Part shown: positions 19,286 to 27,525 of the stretch, in pieces | Position numbering within the stretch: position 1 is the stretch's first letter | How the letters are laid out: every line of letters begins with the position of its first letter | DNA from: Clostridium jeddahitimonense | GTDB lineage: Bacteria; Bacillota; Clostridia; Clostridiales; Clostridiaceae | Length of the DNA: 64,000 nucleotides | Assembly (NCBI GenBank): GCA_000753455.2 | Contig: LM994670.1 | Location: 3,407,250 to 3,471,249, forward strand | Direction: 5' to 3' | The notes under the pieces: model-generated | Told to the model about the DNA's origin: nothing | What the model saw: only the letters and a program-made list of their open reading frames with translations | Database searches by the model: none | Translations under genes and position numbers: made by a program

Positions 19286-19512
19286 TTAATTTTCTTGTAA
19301 TCTTTTAACTCTCCATATTACCTTAAATAGCATAAATAGTACTAATACTATTACCAATACAAATACTATTATTTTAAGCTCTAACATATCATTATTATTC
19401 TTAACAAACAAACTCTCATTATACTTATCAAACTTATCTATATACTCATCAATAACTATCTTCACGTCTCTATAATATCAAGAAATACTTTTAATATCAT
19501 ACGTCTTTTCAT
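19286..19512 (-). pseudogene. Decayed paralogue of the membrane protein at 24979-25752
   Basis: On the minus strand an ATG at 19512 with GGGGGG just before it opens MKRRMILKVFLDIIET and stops. About 50 bases on, another frame reads DEYIDKFDKYNESLFV and then a membrane helix ending KRLQEN, to the stop at 19286. The second part is nearly identical to the C-terminal 55 residues of the intact gene at 24979-25752. The signal-peptide start and tail survive, but about 170 codons between are missing and the frames disagree. No product is expected. The rest of the 435-base gap holds the operator and promoter described below. Confidence 0.8.
19361..19452 (-). repeat. Left copy of a 92-bp direct repeat flanking the VTC-CotH operon
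   Basis: These 92 bases match 25048-25139 in the same orientation with about six mismatches counted by eye and no gaps. They encode the conserved C-terminal part of the small membrane protein. The intervening segment is 5.7 kb. Confidence 0.85.
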
Positions 19513-19576
19513 ACCCCCCATTTACATATTAATTAATTTTTATACACATTAAACTAAATTTCTTTCTTTTTTTCGT

Positions 19577-19609
19577 ATATGTACATATTATTTACTTATA
19601 TGTACATAT
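19577..19609. promoter_or_regulatory. Two palindromic operator-like sites 21 bp apart
   Basis: The perfect 12-bp palindrome ATATGTACATAT occurs at 19577-19588 and again at 19598-19609, a start-to-start spacing of 21 bp or two helical turns. The second copy extends to a 14-bp palindrome. They lie 43-75 bases before the first gene of the VTC-CotH operon and look like a cooperative dimer-binding operator. The binding protein is unknown. Confidence 0.6.
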
Positions 19610-19628
19610 ATGTTATATTTTTTATATT
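19601..19628 (+). promoter_or_regulatory. Candidate promoter of the VTC-CotH operon
   Basis: TGTACA (19601-19606), a 16-base spacer, then TATATT (19623-19628). The -35 would fall inside the second palindrome, which would suit repression. In such AT-rich sequence other -10 choices exist. Confidence 0.35.
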
Positions 19629-19651
19629 ATATATTAAAAGGATGATGTTAC

Positions 19652-20341
19652 TTGATAGATCAAATCACAGTTATGAGAACAGAAAAAAAATATGAAATTT
19701 CATATTTTACTTCTTACAAACTAAAAAACATGTTATCAACAGCATTACATAATGATGAGTTCAATAATGGTGATGGATATTCAGTTCGTTCGTTATACTT
19801 TGACACACTTTATGATAACGATTATCGGGACAAGCAAGATGGTTTGGAAAATAGAAAAAAAATAAGATTAAGAATTTATAACCCAGAAGATGAAACAGTA
19901 AAATTAGAACTTAAAGAAAAAGTTGGTGAAAATCAACTTAAGCGCTCTTTATCAATTACTAAAGATATGGCTTATGAGCTAATCCAAGGTAATTATAGCT
20001 GCCTTCTTGAAATTAATAACGAATTTGCTAAAGAACTATTCTTTATTATGCAGACAAATCTATATAAACCTAAATGCATAGTGGAATATACTCGTCACGC
20101 TTATATAGTTCAAGAAAACAATATTCGTATTACTATTGACAGTAATATAAGAGCTACAGAAGCTAATTTTGATATATTTTCAAAAAATCTAAATTTATAC
20201 AATGTCTCTTCTCAAATAATTCTAGAAGTAAAGTATAACAACTTTTTACTTAGCTATGTAAAGAACATTATTGATATAGCTAATAAAAATGAATTGTCTG
20301 CAAGTAAATATTGTTTATCAAGAAGTATTAGCTATTTATAG
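19652..20341 (+). CDS. VTC-domain protein (polyphosphate polymerase-like)
   Basis: A single triphosphate-tunnel domain of the VTC family. The tunnel-lining charged motifs are present: TEKKYEIS near the start, YSVRSLYFDT, NRKKIRLRIY, VKLELKEK, KCIVEYTRHAY and the closing IILEVKYNN. In yeast this fold makes polyphosphate; bacterial relatives next to DUF4956 and CotH genes have no settled reaction. At 229 residues it is the usual size, with no membrane helix. The start seems to be TTG at 19652 with AAAGGATG upstream; the ATG at 19673 lacks a ribosome site. First gene of a four-gene operon. Confidence 0.85.
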   Translation: MIDQITVMRTEKKYEISYFTSYKLKNMLSTALHNDEFNNGDGYSVRSLYFDTLYDNDYRDKQDGLENRKKIRLRIYNPEDETVKLELKEKVGENQLKRSLSITKDMAYELIQGNYSCLLEINNEFAKELFFIMQTNLYKPKCIVEYTRHAYIVQENNIRITIDSNIRATEANFDIFSKNLNLYNVSSQIILEVKYNNFLLSYVKNIIDIANKNELSASKYCLSRSISYL

Positions 20342-20351
20342 GAGGATAAAA

Positions 20352-21032
20352 ATGAAAGAAACATTATTAAATTATTTATTAGCTACTAGTAGTAATGTTC
20401 CTATCGAACAAATAATCTTAAATTTTATGGTTGCAATTATATTCAGCTTAGTAATTTATATATCATATAGATTTTCTCACTCAAGAGCTGTATATAGTGC
20501 AAGGTTTAACGTCTCATTAGTTATGCTTACTCTTATTACTACAATGGTTATGGCAGTTATAAGTAGTAACGTAGCTTTATCACTAGGTATGGTAGGCGCA
20601 TTATCTATAATTCGTTTTAGAACTGCAATAAAAGATCCAAGAGATGCAGTATATATATTCTGGTGTATAGTAGTAGGAATTTGTTGTGGAATATCAGAGT
20701 ACTTTATAGTTGCTTTAGGTAGTGCCCTTATATTCTTATTTTTACTTATCTTTGGATATGTTAAGACAAATGATAGATTTTTACTTATAATTCACGGTAA
20801 TATTTCAGAAGAAGAAAAAATCGAGAAATCTGTTCTTATTTATTATGATGGAAAAGCTACTATGAGAGTTAAAAATACTACTTCTGATAGGGTAGAATAC
20901 ATATATGAGTTATCTCAACGTATAATTGAAAAATACTCAAAAAGAGAACTTTCAATAACTCAAGAACTATATAAAATTAAAGATGTAAATGCAGTAAACT
21001 TAGTTTGTCAAAACGAGGACATAAATCGATGA
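20352..21032 (+). CDS. DUF4956 membrane protein
   Basis: A 226-residue protein with about four membrane helices in residues 20-145 and a soluble C-terminal domain of about 80 residues. The most conserved stretch is the loop GALSIIRFRTAIKDPRDA between helices, the hallmark of DUF4956. The start at 20352 has GGAGG six bases before it; the longer frame begins inside the preceding gene. Its stop overlaps the CotH gene start as ATGA. DUF4956 proteins usually sit beside VTC-domain and CotH genes, as here, which suggests one complex at the membrane. Its biochemical role is not known to me. Confidence 0.85.
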   Translation: MKETLLNYLLATSSNVPIEQIILNFMVAIIFSLVIYISYRFSHSRAVYSARFNVSLVMLTLITTMVMAVISSNVALSLGMVGALSIIRFRTAIKDPRDAVYIFWCIVVGICCGISEYFIVALGSALIFLFLLIFGYVKTNDRFLLIIHGNISEEEKIEKSVLIYYDGKATMRVKNTTSDRVEYIYELSQRIIEKYSKRELSITQELYKIKDVNAVNLVCQNEDINR

Positions 21033-22669
21033 TAACTAAGAAATTATTATCTAAGCGTAGCATAAGTTTATTTATAATTTTAATACTACTTACATTCTGT
21101 TTAATCTTAATCAAATATTTTAACATTAATACAAATAAAAGATATCACCATCATATAGATAGCATGAATCATGAAGATTATATTTCTGAAATTAAAAGCG
21201 ATAATACTGTAGATGGTAGCTTTAGCACACACTTACCTCTTATAATCTTAGATACTAACGGTGAAAAACCTAAAGCTGATAGTTCCTGGGACGATGAAAA
21301 AGGGTATTTCACTCCATTAAATCATGATCCGTATGTTAAAGGTACTATATCTATAATTGATAATTCTAATGGTTTAAATCATATATCTGATTCTCCTAAT
21401 ATAGAATCAGATATAAAAATACGTTTAAGGGGAAATACTTCTTTAACCTTCGATAAAAAACAATATTTTATTAAACTTATAGACTCAGATGGAAATAAAA
21501 ATATTCAAAATATACTAGGAATGGGAACCGAACATGAATGGATATTAAATATCTCTTTTATTGATAAATCACTATTGAGAAATTATTTAGCTCTTAACAT
21601 TGCAGGAGAAATTATGCCTAATACTCCTGACGTAAGATACTGTGAAGTATTAATTAAAAATAATAATACTTACGAGTATGAAGGAGTATATCTTATGATG
21701 GAAAGTGTAAAACAAGATGAAAATAGAGTCAATATTTCTGATTATGATAATAAATTCTTCGCATCATCATATCTTTTGAGAAGAGATAGATATGATGAAA
21801 CCGGAATAACACTTGATAATTATGGTAGATTAAATAACTTAACTAACGGTTACTTAGATATTAAGTATCCTTCTCAAAATGATATAACCACTTCAACTGT
21901 GAATTATATCACTAACGAAATAAGTGAATTTGAAAAGGCTCTTTTTTCTAATGATCCTAATGAATTTTATAAATATAGGGATTTCATAGATCAAAATTCA
22001 TTTATTGATTATTTTATTATAAATGAACTTTTTGCTAATTACGATTCTGGTTATCACTCTACATATTCCTACAAGGAAGTTGGAGGAAAAATTAATATGG
22101 GTCCTGTATGGGATTTTGATATGTCCATAGATAACATCAAAAAATCGCCATCTAAGCTCGATTCTACAGCTATGCATGATGCTCCGTGGTTTAGACAAAT
22201 TCTTAAAGATGCTAATTTTACTACTAAACTAATAGAACGTTATCACGAACTTAGACAAAATATTTTATCTAACGAAAATTTAATTAAATATATTGATGGA
22301 ACTACTTCTTTCTTAGATAACGCTATAAAGCGTGATTGGGATAGATGGGGATACTTTTATAATTCAGACTATCTCTTTGATACAGTTGATGAAAACGGAA
22401 ATTCAGTAAATAGAAATACTAAAACTTATGATGAAGAAATACAAAAAATTAAAACTACATTAGTTACGCATGGAAACTGGTTAGATGAAAATATAGATTC
22501 TCTTTATCAATTTAGTGAATTTAGCGAAGATAATATAGAAAAAAATACTTTTGAAAAATCTATATCATTTCTACTAGGTAGTACTAAAGATATATCAATA
22601 TCTAATATTTTATCAATAATATTTATACTTATTTTTATTGTTTCTATAGTATTAATTATGAGAGATTAA
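21029..22669 (+). CDS. CotH-like protein kinase, membrane-anchored
   Basis: A 546-residue protein with a membrane helix at residues 10-30, a large extracytoplasmic CotH domain, and a second helix at the C-terminus (ILSIIFILIFIVSIVLIM). CotH proteins are atypical kinases, shown for spore-coat CotH to phosphorylate proteins. The likely nucleotide-binding segment is IKIRLRGNTSL with KKQYFIKL. The metal-binding motif is PVWDFDMS (D362, D364). YEGVYLMMESVKQD is also typical. Start at 21029 overlaps the DUF4956 stop by four bases. The two-helix membrane architecture and VTC/GT2 partners point to a surface-polymer role rather than spore coat; substrate unknown. Confidence 0.85.
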   Translation: MITKKLLSKRSISLFIILILLTFCLILIKYFNINTNKRYHHHIDSMNHEDYISEIKSDNTVDGSFSTHLPLIILDTNGEKPKADSSWDDEKGYFTPLNHDPYVKGTISIIDNSNGLNHISDSPNIESDIKIRLRGNTSLTFDKKQYFIKLIDSDGNKNIQNILGMGTEHEWILNISFIDKSLLRNYLALNIAGEIMPNTPDVRYCEVLIKNNNTYEYEGVYLMMESVKQDENRVNISDYDNKFFASSYLLRRDRYDETGITLDNYGRLNNLTNGYLDIKYPSQNDITTSTVNYITNEISEFEKALFSNDPNEFYKYRDFIDQNSFIDYFIINELFANYDSGYHSTYSYKEVGGKINMGPVWDFDMSIDNIKKSPSKLDSTAMHDAPWFRQILKDANFTTKLIERYHELRQNILSNENLIKYIDGTTSFLDNAIKRDWDRWGYFYNSDYLFDTVDENGNSVNRNTKTYDEEIQKIKTTLVTHGNWLDENIDSLYQFSEFSEDNIEKNTFEKSISFLLGSTKDISISNILSIIFILIFIVSIVLIMRD

Positions 22670-22687
22670 CTATGGTTGGAGGGTTTT

Positions 22688-24919
22688 ATGAATAAAAAAA
22701 CTATTTTCAAGAAGAAGGTATTATTAATAGCTGCTTCTATTTCCGCTTTTATCTATATTAGTTGGAGACTATTTTTTACTATTCCACTTAACTTTGGAAT
22801 AATGTCATTTATATTCGGAGTTGCTTTAGCGTTATCTGAAACAGTTGGAGTTATTGAAGCATTTTCTCATTATAGAAGCTTAAGTGCCAATGTTTCTCCC
22901 GAATTACCAATTATAGAAAAAGAACTTTATCCTGATATAGATGTACTTATAGCTACTCATAGTGAGTCCGTGGATTTATTATATAAAACTATAAATGGAT
23001 GTATTCACATGGATTATCCTGATAAAAACAAAGTTCATATTTATATATGTGATGATACTAATCGTCCAGAAATGAAAGCTTTAGCTAATCTCATGGGAGT
23101 TGGATATTTTGGGCTATCTGATAATAAGCACGCTAAAGCAGGAAATCTAAATAATGCATTAAGTAAAACTAATTCTCCTTTAATTGTTACCTTTGATTCT
23201 GATATGATTCCAAGAAGAAACTTTTTAATGGAGACTGTTCCATACTTCTATCTGCCAAGATTAAAAAAAGATAAAGATGGTAATTGGGTAGATCGTACTG
23301 AAGACGAACTTGATGAAAATTATAAGATAGGATTTATTCAAACTCCTCAGAGTTTTTATAATCCCGATCTCTTCCAATTTAATTTATATTCAGAAAATAA
23401 CATTCCAAATGAACAAGATTATTTCTTTAAAGAAATTAATGTAGGAAGAAATAGAAGTAACTCCCCTATTTATGCTGGTTCAAATACAATTATCTCACGT
23501 GAAGCTCTTGAATCAGTAGGTGGCATTACTACCGGAAATATTACTGAAGACTTTGCTACTGGTATAAAAATACAGAGTAAAGGTTATACATGCTTTGCAA
23601 TACCTAAAGTATTAGCTAATGGATTATCACCTGTAGACTTTAAGAGTCTTTTAAAGCAACGTCAAAGATGGGGACGTGGTTGTGTTCAAACTATTAGTAG
23701 CTTTAAATTTATATTTGGAGAATTACCAATTAAAGCTAAGATAAGTTATATTATTAGTTTATTATACTGGTGGACATTCTTTAGAAGATTCATATATATT
23801 TTATCACCTATATTATTTACCGTTTTTGGTTTAGTTATAGTTGATTGTACTCTTCCTGAAATATTATTTATTTGGCTACCATCTTATGTGTTATATAACC
23901 TAGCCTTAAAATATTTGTCAGGTAATATAAGAAATCAAAAGTGGAGCAATATAGTAGATACTATTATTTTCCCATTTATGATTATTCCAATTTTTCTTGA
24001 GACTATAGGTTTAAAACTTAAGAAATTTGCAGTAACTCCTAAGAATAAAATTAACTCTAAAAATACAGAGTTTAAATATGCAATACCACATATAATTCTA
24101 ATTATAGCAACCTTCATAGGTTTAATTACTTGTACTCATAATATGATCAAATATAAAAATATAGGTAGTATAGTTTTACTTTTTTGGTTATGTATGAATT
24201 TATACTTCTTAATAATGGCTCTATTCTTTATGTTAAGTCGTGTAAACTTCAGAGATGAAGAAAGATTTTATACTAATATAGATGTTGTTATTAATACTAA
24301 TAACCTTACAATTAATGGTGTAACTTCAGATATATCTGAAAATGGTATGGCAATAATATTAAATACTCCAGAATATATACCTTATGATGACGAAGTAAAT
24401 ATAATTGCATATACCCCACTTTATACAGCTAACTTAAAAGGTAAAGTTGTTCACGTTTCAACCTTCAACAACAAGTGGAAATATAGTATTAAGTTAACTA
24501 ATGTTACTGAAAAAAATAAAAGAGAATATCTCCAAATAGTTTATGATAGGGAACATACTCTTCCAACAAAAGTAAAATCAAACACAATAAAAGAGGTAAG
24601 TAATAATATATCTAAAAGGCTTCACGCTCAAATTATTTCTAATAGAAAACTACCTAGAATACCATTAAATACTACACTAACTACTATTGATGGTATACCT
24701 ATGAAAGTTATTAACTTTAATTATGAATATATTTTAATCAAAGCTAACAAAAGCACTTATAATAATATACAATTAAATATAGGTAATGATGTACTTCTTG
24801 ATTGTACCTTATGTACTATTATCAAAGGAAGTACCACTGCTTTATATCATATAGATAATTGGAAAGAAATCTCATCTAGCGAAAGCTTGAGAAGTAATCT
24901 ATTAAAATTAGTTAGTTAG
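22688..24919 (+). CDS. BcsA-like processive GT2 glycosyltransferase with C-terminal PilZ domain
   Basis: A membrane polysaccharide synthase of the cellulose-synthase type, 743 residues. Two N-terminal helices precede the GT2 domain with VLIATHSE, VTFDSDMIP, TED (286-288) and QRQRW (324-328). Several helices follow. A PilZ domain starts near residue 520 with both c-di-GMP motifs: RDEER (522-526) and DISENG (548-553). A second PilZ-like stretch after residue 650 has RKLPR (653-657) but lacks DxSxxG. GGAGGG lies four bases before the ATG at 22688. It ends the operon before a strong terminator. The polymer is unknown; cellulose is not implied, since no BcsB-like gene is adjacent. Confidence 0.88.
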   Translation: MNKKTIFKKKVLLIAASISAFIYISWRLFFTIPLNFGIMSFIFGVALALSETVGVIEAFSHYRSLSANVSPELPIIEKELYPDIDVLIATHSESVDLLYKTINGCIHMDYPDKNKVHIYICDDTNRPEMKALANLMGVGYFGLSDNKHAKAGNLNNALSKTNSPLIVTFDSDMIPRRNFLMETVPYFYLPRLKKDKDGNWVDRTEDELDENYKIGFIQTPQSFYNPDLFQFNLYSENNIPNEQDYFFKEINVGRNRSNSPIYAGSNTIISREALESVGGITTGNITEDFATGIKIQSKGYTCFAIPKVLANGLSPVDFKSLLKQRQRWGRGCVQTISSFKFIFGELPIKAKISYIISLLYWWTFFRRFIYILSPILFTVFGLVIVDCTLPEILFIWLPSYVLYNLALKYLSGNIRNQKWSNIVDTIIFPFMIIPIFLETIGLKLKKFAVTPKNKINSKNTEFKYAIPHIILIIATFIGLITCTHNMIKYKNIGSIVLLFWLCMNLYFLIMALFFMLSRVNFRDEERFYTNIDVVINTNNLTINGVTSDISENGMAIILNTPEYIPYDDEVNIIAYTPLYTANLKGKVVHVSTFNNKWKYSIKLTNVTEKNKREYLQIVYDREHTLPTKVKSNTIKEVSNNISKRLHAQIISNRKLPRIPLNTTLTTIDGIPMKVINFNYEYILIKANKSTYNNIQLNIGNDVLLDCTLCTIIKGSTTALYHIDNWKEISSSESLRSNLLKLVS

Positions 24920-24921
24920 CA

Positions 24922-24954
24922 TTTTAGAGGATAATTTAAAATTATCCTCTAAAA
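24922..24954. terminator. Terminator between the glycosyltransferase and the acidic membrane protein
   Basis: Nearly perfect 16-bp stem (TTTTAGAGGATAATTT and its complement) with A/T ends, between convergent genes. It can work in both directions. Confidence 0.85.
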
Positions 24955-24978
24955 TCTTATTTACTATTTTAACTTATT

Positions 24979-25752
24979 TTATTCTATCTTCTTATTAACT
25001 GATATTTTCTTTAATATTACTAATATTGTTACTGATATTGCAAATATAAATGCTATTATTTTAAGTTCTAATATATCATTATCATTCTTAACCAACAAAC
25101 TCTCATTATATTTATCAAACTTATCTATATACTCATCAAGCACTGCATTTATTTCATTATTATTACTATTATTAGTACTATTCCTTTCTATCTTTAATGA
25201 ATTATTTATTTTATTGTTAACTTGATTTTCACTATTATTAAGCTTTTCTTCACTGTTATTTTCTTTAATATTTAAATTAATCTCTTTAACTATAGTTTCA
25301 ACGCTTATGTTATAGTTGCCATCTTTATAATTTGAATATATTTGAACTAAAGAGTTAATATCACCTTCAAATAAAACATTATTATTTTTCTTATCAATCA
25401 GCCTAATATTTAAGTTATTAATATCAAAGTCTAAATCTAAATTTAGTACTTCTGATATATCCATAATATTATCATATACACTATAGTATTTAAGAAAATT
25501 TATCTCTTCTTCATTTTTACTATCTTCAATAAAGCTTTTAATATCATTAATATTATTTTCTATTTTTTGAACATCTGACTCTGTAATACTTATACCTTCT
25601 AAATATTGGACTATATTTTCACTATATTCTTCATCGATACCTATATGAATCAAGGCCTCTTCAATATATGCTAAATCCTCTGCAAAAATATTAATAGTAA
25701 AGATATTTATAAATATAAACAAACTAACTAAGATTTTACTAGTTTTTTTCAT
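24979..25752 (-). CDS. Secreted, C-terminally membrane-anchored protein of unknown function
   Basis: I do not recognise a named family. The 257-residue protein has a signal peptide (KKTSKILVSLFIFINIFTIN, residues 2-21) and an acidic, probably helical part (AYIEEALIHIGIDEEYSENI). A mid-section contains NVLFEGDINSLV, followed by an Asn-rich linker (about 165-205) and a C-terminal membrane helix with a Lys-rich end. AGAAGGAG precedes the ATG at 25752, eight bases away. It is convergent with the VTC-CotH operon, and a decayed copy lies on that operon's other side. It may act at the surface with the operon's product, by association only. Confidence 0.75.
   Translation of the reverse strand: MKKTSKILVSLFIFINIFTINIFAEDLAYIEEALIHIGIDEEYSENIVQYLEGISITESDVQKIENNINDIKSFIEDSKNEEEINFLKYYSVYDNIMDISEVLNLDLDFDINNLNIRLIDKKNNNVLFEGDINSLVQIYSNYKDGNYNISVETIVKEINLNIKENNSEEKLNNSENQVNNKINNSLKIERNSTNNSNNNEINAVLDEYIDKFDKYNESLLVKNDNDILELKIIAFIFAISVTILVILKKISVNKKIE
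25048..25139 (-). repeat. Right copy of the 92-bp direct repeat
   Basis: Pairs with 19361-19452, same orientation, about six mismatches in 92 bases. This copy lies inside the intact membrane-protein gene. Confidence 0.85.
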
Positions 25753-25813
25753 GACAAATACTCCTTCTATTTTTTTATAAAGTATTGCCATAAAAACCTT
25801 CGTCCTAAACAAT

Positions 25814-25850
25814 AAAAAAAGAAAAGACCAGTAAAAACTGATCTTCTGTA
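25814..25850 (-). terminator. Terminator of the MORN-repeat gene
   Basis: Stem AAGACCAGT / ACTGATCTT (one mismatch) with an A run on the lower-coordinate side, giving a U tract on the minus strand. It lies about 100 bases past the MORN gene. Confidence 0.6.
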
Positions 25851-25951
25851 AATTATTATCTTCTAGTGGTTCATCTCTTTTATGAAAATGTCCTAAATAA
25901 CTCTTCTTTCAAAATATTAAATGTCTATTTTATATGTTATTATTATCAATA

Positions 25952-26524
25952 TTATTCACTTACTGGATTACCCTTCCAATCAAAATTTCCATAATGAATC
26001 AACTTTCCTTCTTTATCATAATACTCACCATATTTTATTCTCCCGCGCCTATCAACATATCCTAATGAAGATTTCCATAACTTTAAAACTTCTATTCCAA
26101 CAGTGGCTTGAAATACACCCTTCCATCTTACTTGACCATTAGCATAATAATATTCTCCATATCCATGAGGGCTACCATATACAAAGTTCCCTTCATACTC
26201 TAACTTGCCATTGTCATAATAAGTTCTGCCATAGCCATGTGCATACCATTTTTCAGAATAACATCCCTTCCCTTGAATATATTCTCCTTCATATACAAGC
26301 TCACCGTTTTCGTAAATTCTACCATTTATTGATTCAGTATTTATATTAATAAGTCCAATATCTCTTTCAACTTGATACTTTAATTCCTTTTCAACTTTTC
26401 TACTTTTTAAAATATCAATCTCATAAAATGAATTCTCATCCGTTTTTATATCCTTTTTACTTACTTTAACATTTTTTTCTATAGGATTCTTTAGTATGCT
26501 TTTTGGTATAATTGATAACCCCAT
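25952..26524 (-). CDS. MORN-repeat-like protein
   Basis: About 190 residues. The N-terminal 60 are charged and have no recognisable domain. From about residue 70 there are five or six repeats of the MORN-variant type, with pattern YENGELVYEGEY, YDNGKLEYEGNF, YANGQVRWKGVF and YDKEGKLIHYGNF. Such repeats form beta-hairpin ribbons used for protein or lipid contacts; related proteins include YwqK-type antitoxins. No toxin gene is adjacent. There is no signal peptide. The ATG at 26524 with GGAG nine bases upstream is slightly preferred over the one at 26539. Function unknown. Confidence 0.75.
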   Translation of the reverse strand: MGLSIIPKSILKNPIEKNVKVSKKDIKTDENSFYEIDILKSRKVEKELKYQVERDIGLININTESINGRIYENGELVYEGEYIQGKGCYSEKWYAHGYGRTYYDNGKLEYEGNFVYGSPHGYGEYYYANGQVRWKGVFQATVGIEVLKLWKSSLGYVDRRGRIKYGEYYDKEGKLIHYGNFDWKGNPVSE

Positions 26525-26654
26525 CGAAATCATCTCCATTCATTGTGAAAATAACTAAACAACTTTAAACCCGCTTGTCTTTATTTAAATAATTACCATT
26601 TTAATCCTATTGTAAACATTAAATAATAAATTTTATTAATTTCTCGTACATATA

Positions 26655-26679
26655 AAAACAGGCTCATTATAGAGCCTGT
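26655..26679 (-). terminator. Terminator of the glucosaminidase-like gene
   Basis: Perfect 8-bp stem ACAGGCTC (26658-26665) / GAGCCTGT (26672-26679) just past the stop, with A-rich sequence giving U on the minus strand. Confidence 0.75.
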
Positions 26680-26683
26680 AAAA

Positions 26684-27337
26684 TTAGAAATTATGAATTT
26701 TAATATTATTTGTATTTATATTAGGTTCTACCTTTGAAATTAATTCATTTGCTATCGTATTTAAATTTTCAGCCCAATTACCACCAATACAATACTTAAC
26801 ATTAACTCCGTAAATACTTGTACCGTTATAATAAGCACCTGTTTCTGTTAAATACATTTCATCTATTAAGCTTGCTATATATTCTAAACAAGAAGCCCAA
26901 CTATCGAAGCTTGCATATCCACCATATCTAGACTTAATACCACCTAAGTTGTTATTGTTAACTGCTAAAGAAGAACTCCCATGTCCTGATTCTTCCATAT
27001 TAAGTGCCATTAAAAATATAGCATTTACATTATACTTTTGTTCCATTTCATAATACTCATCTGCCAACTCTTGCAAATTATTTCCTTCAAGTATATTATA
27101 AATCTGCTCTTTAGATAAGTTACTTTTTTCTCTTAAGTTATCTGGATTATATGTTACTTCTTTTACATCTTCTTTTATTACTATTTCTTCATGACCTGTA
27201 ACTTCACGTTGTAGATACTTTGTATAATCTTCATAATATCCTGGTATAATTCTCATAGCTGCTGATACTGATAATTCACTTACCCCTAAGAACATGCTAG
27301 CTATGCATATACATGATAAAAATCTTAATAATTTCAC
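26684..27337 (-). CDS. Secreted glucosaminidase-domain protein (peptidoglycan hydrolase-like)
   Basis: A 217-residue exported protein with a signal peptide at residues 1-27. A linker contains LREKSNLSKEQIYNILEG, followed by a compact glucosaminidase (LytD/Flp-like) domain. The domain starts at NVNAIFLMALNMEESGHG, where the Glu pair is the probable catalytic site, and continues through NNLGGIKS and SIYGVNVKYC. Such enzymes cut GlcNAc-beta-1,4-MurNAc bonds in peptidoglycan. The start is GTG with GGAAGGG upstream. A longer paralogue with the same linker and domain lies at 53319-54176. It has no wall-binding repeats, so substrate targeting is unclear. Confidence 0.85.
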   Translation of the reverse strand: MKLLRFLSCICIASMFLGVSELSVSAAMRIIPGYYEDYTKYLQREVTGHEEIVIKEDVKEVTYNPDNLREKSNLSKEQIYNILEGNNLQELADEYYEMEQKYNVNAIFLMALNMEESGHGSSSLAVNNNNLGGIKSRYGGYASFDSWASCLEYIASLIDEMYLTETGAYYNGTSIYGVNVKYCIGGNWAENLNTIANELISKVEPNINTNNIKIHNF

Positions 27338-27441
27338 TACTTATAACCCTTCCTTTTCTTATTATTTATTATACATTTTTAAGTATTACCAATTAATTTC
27401 AATCTTAAACATATCTTATTGTAATTTTTTCCACAGAGTAT

Positions 27442-27470
27442 TTCTTAATTAGATTCTAATTTTTTATAAT
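27442..27470 (+). promoter_or_regulatory. tpx promoter with a 7-1-7 inverted repeat
   Basis: TATAAT (27465-27470) follows a weak -35 TTCTTA (27442-27447). Between them AATTAGA-T-TCTAATT (27447-27461) is a perfect 7-1-7 inverted repeat, the layout of PerR/Fur boxes, placed to block polymerase. Confidence 0.5.
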
Positions 27471-27525
27471 TACATAGGAGATACTAATCCTTGAAACTAA
27501 TCTAATTTTTATGGAGGTAAAAATT

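Noticed and set aside
22688..24919. Calling the PilZ glycosyltransferase a cellulose synthase
   Set aside because: The GT2 motifs are shared by many processive synthases, and no adjacent BcsB, BcsC or cellulase gene supports cellulose.
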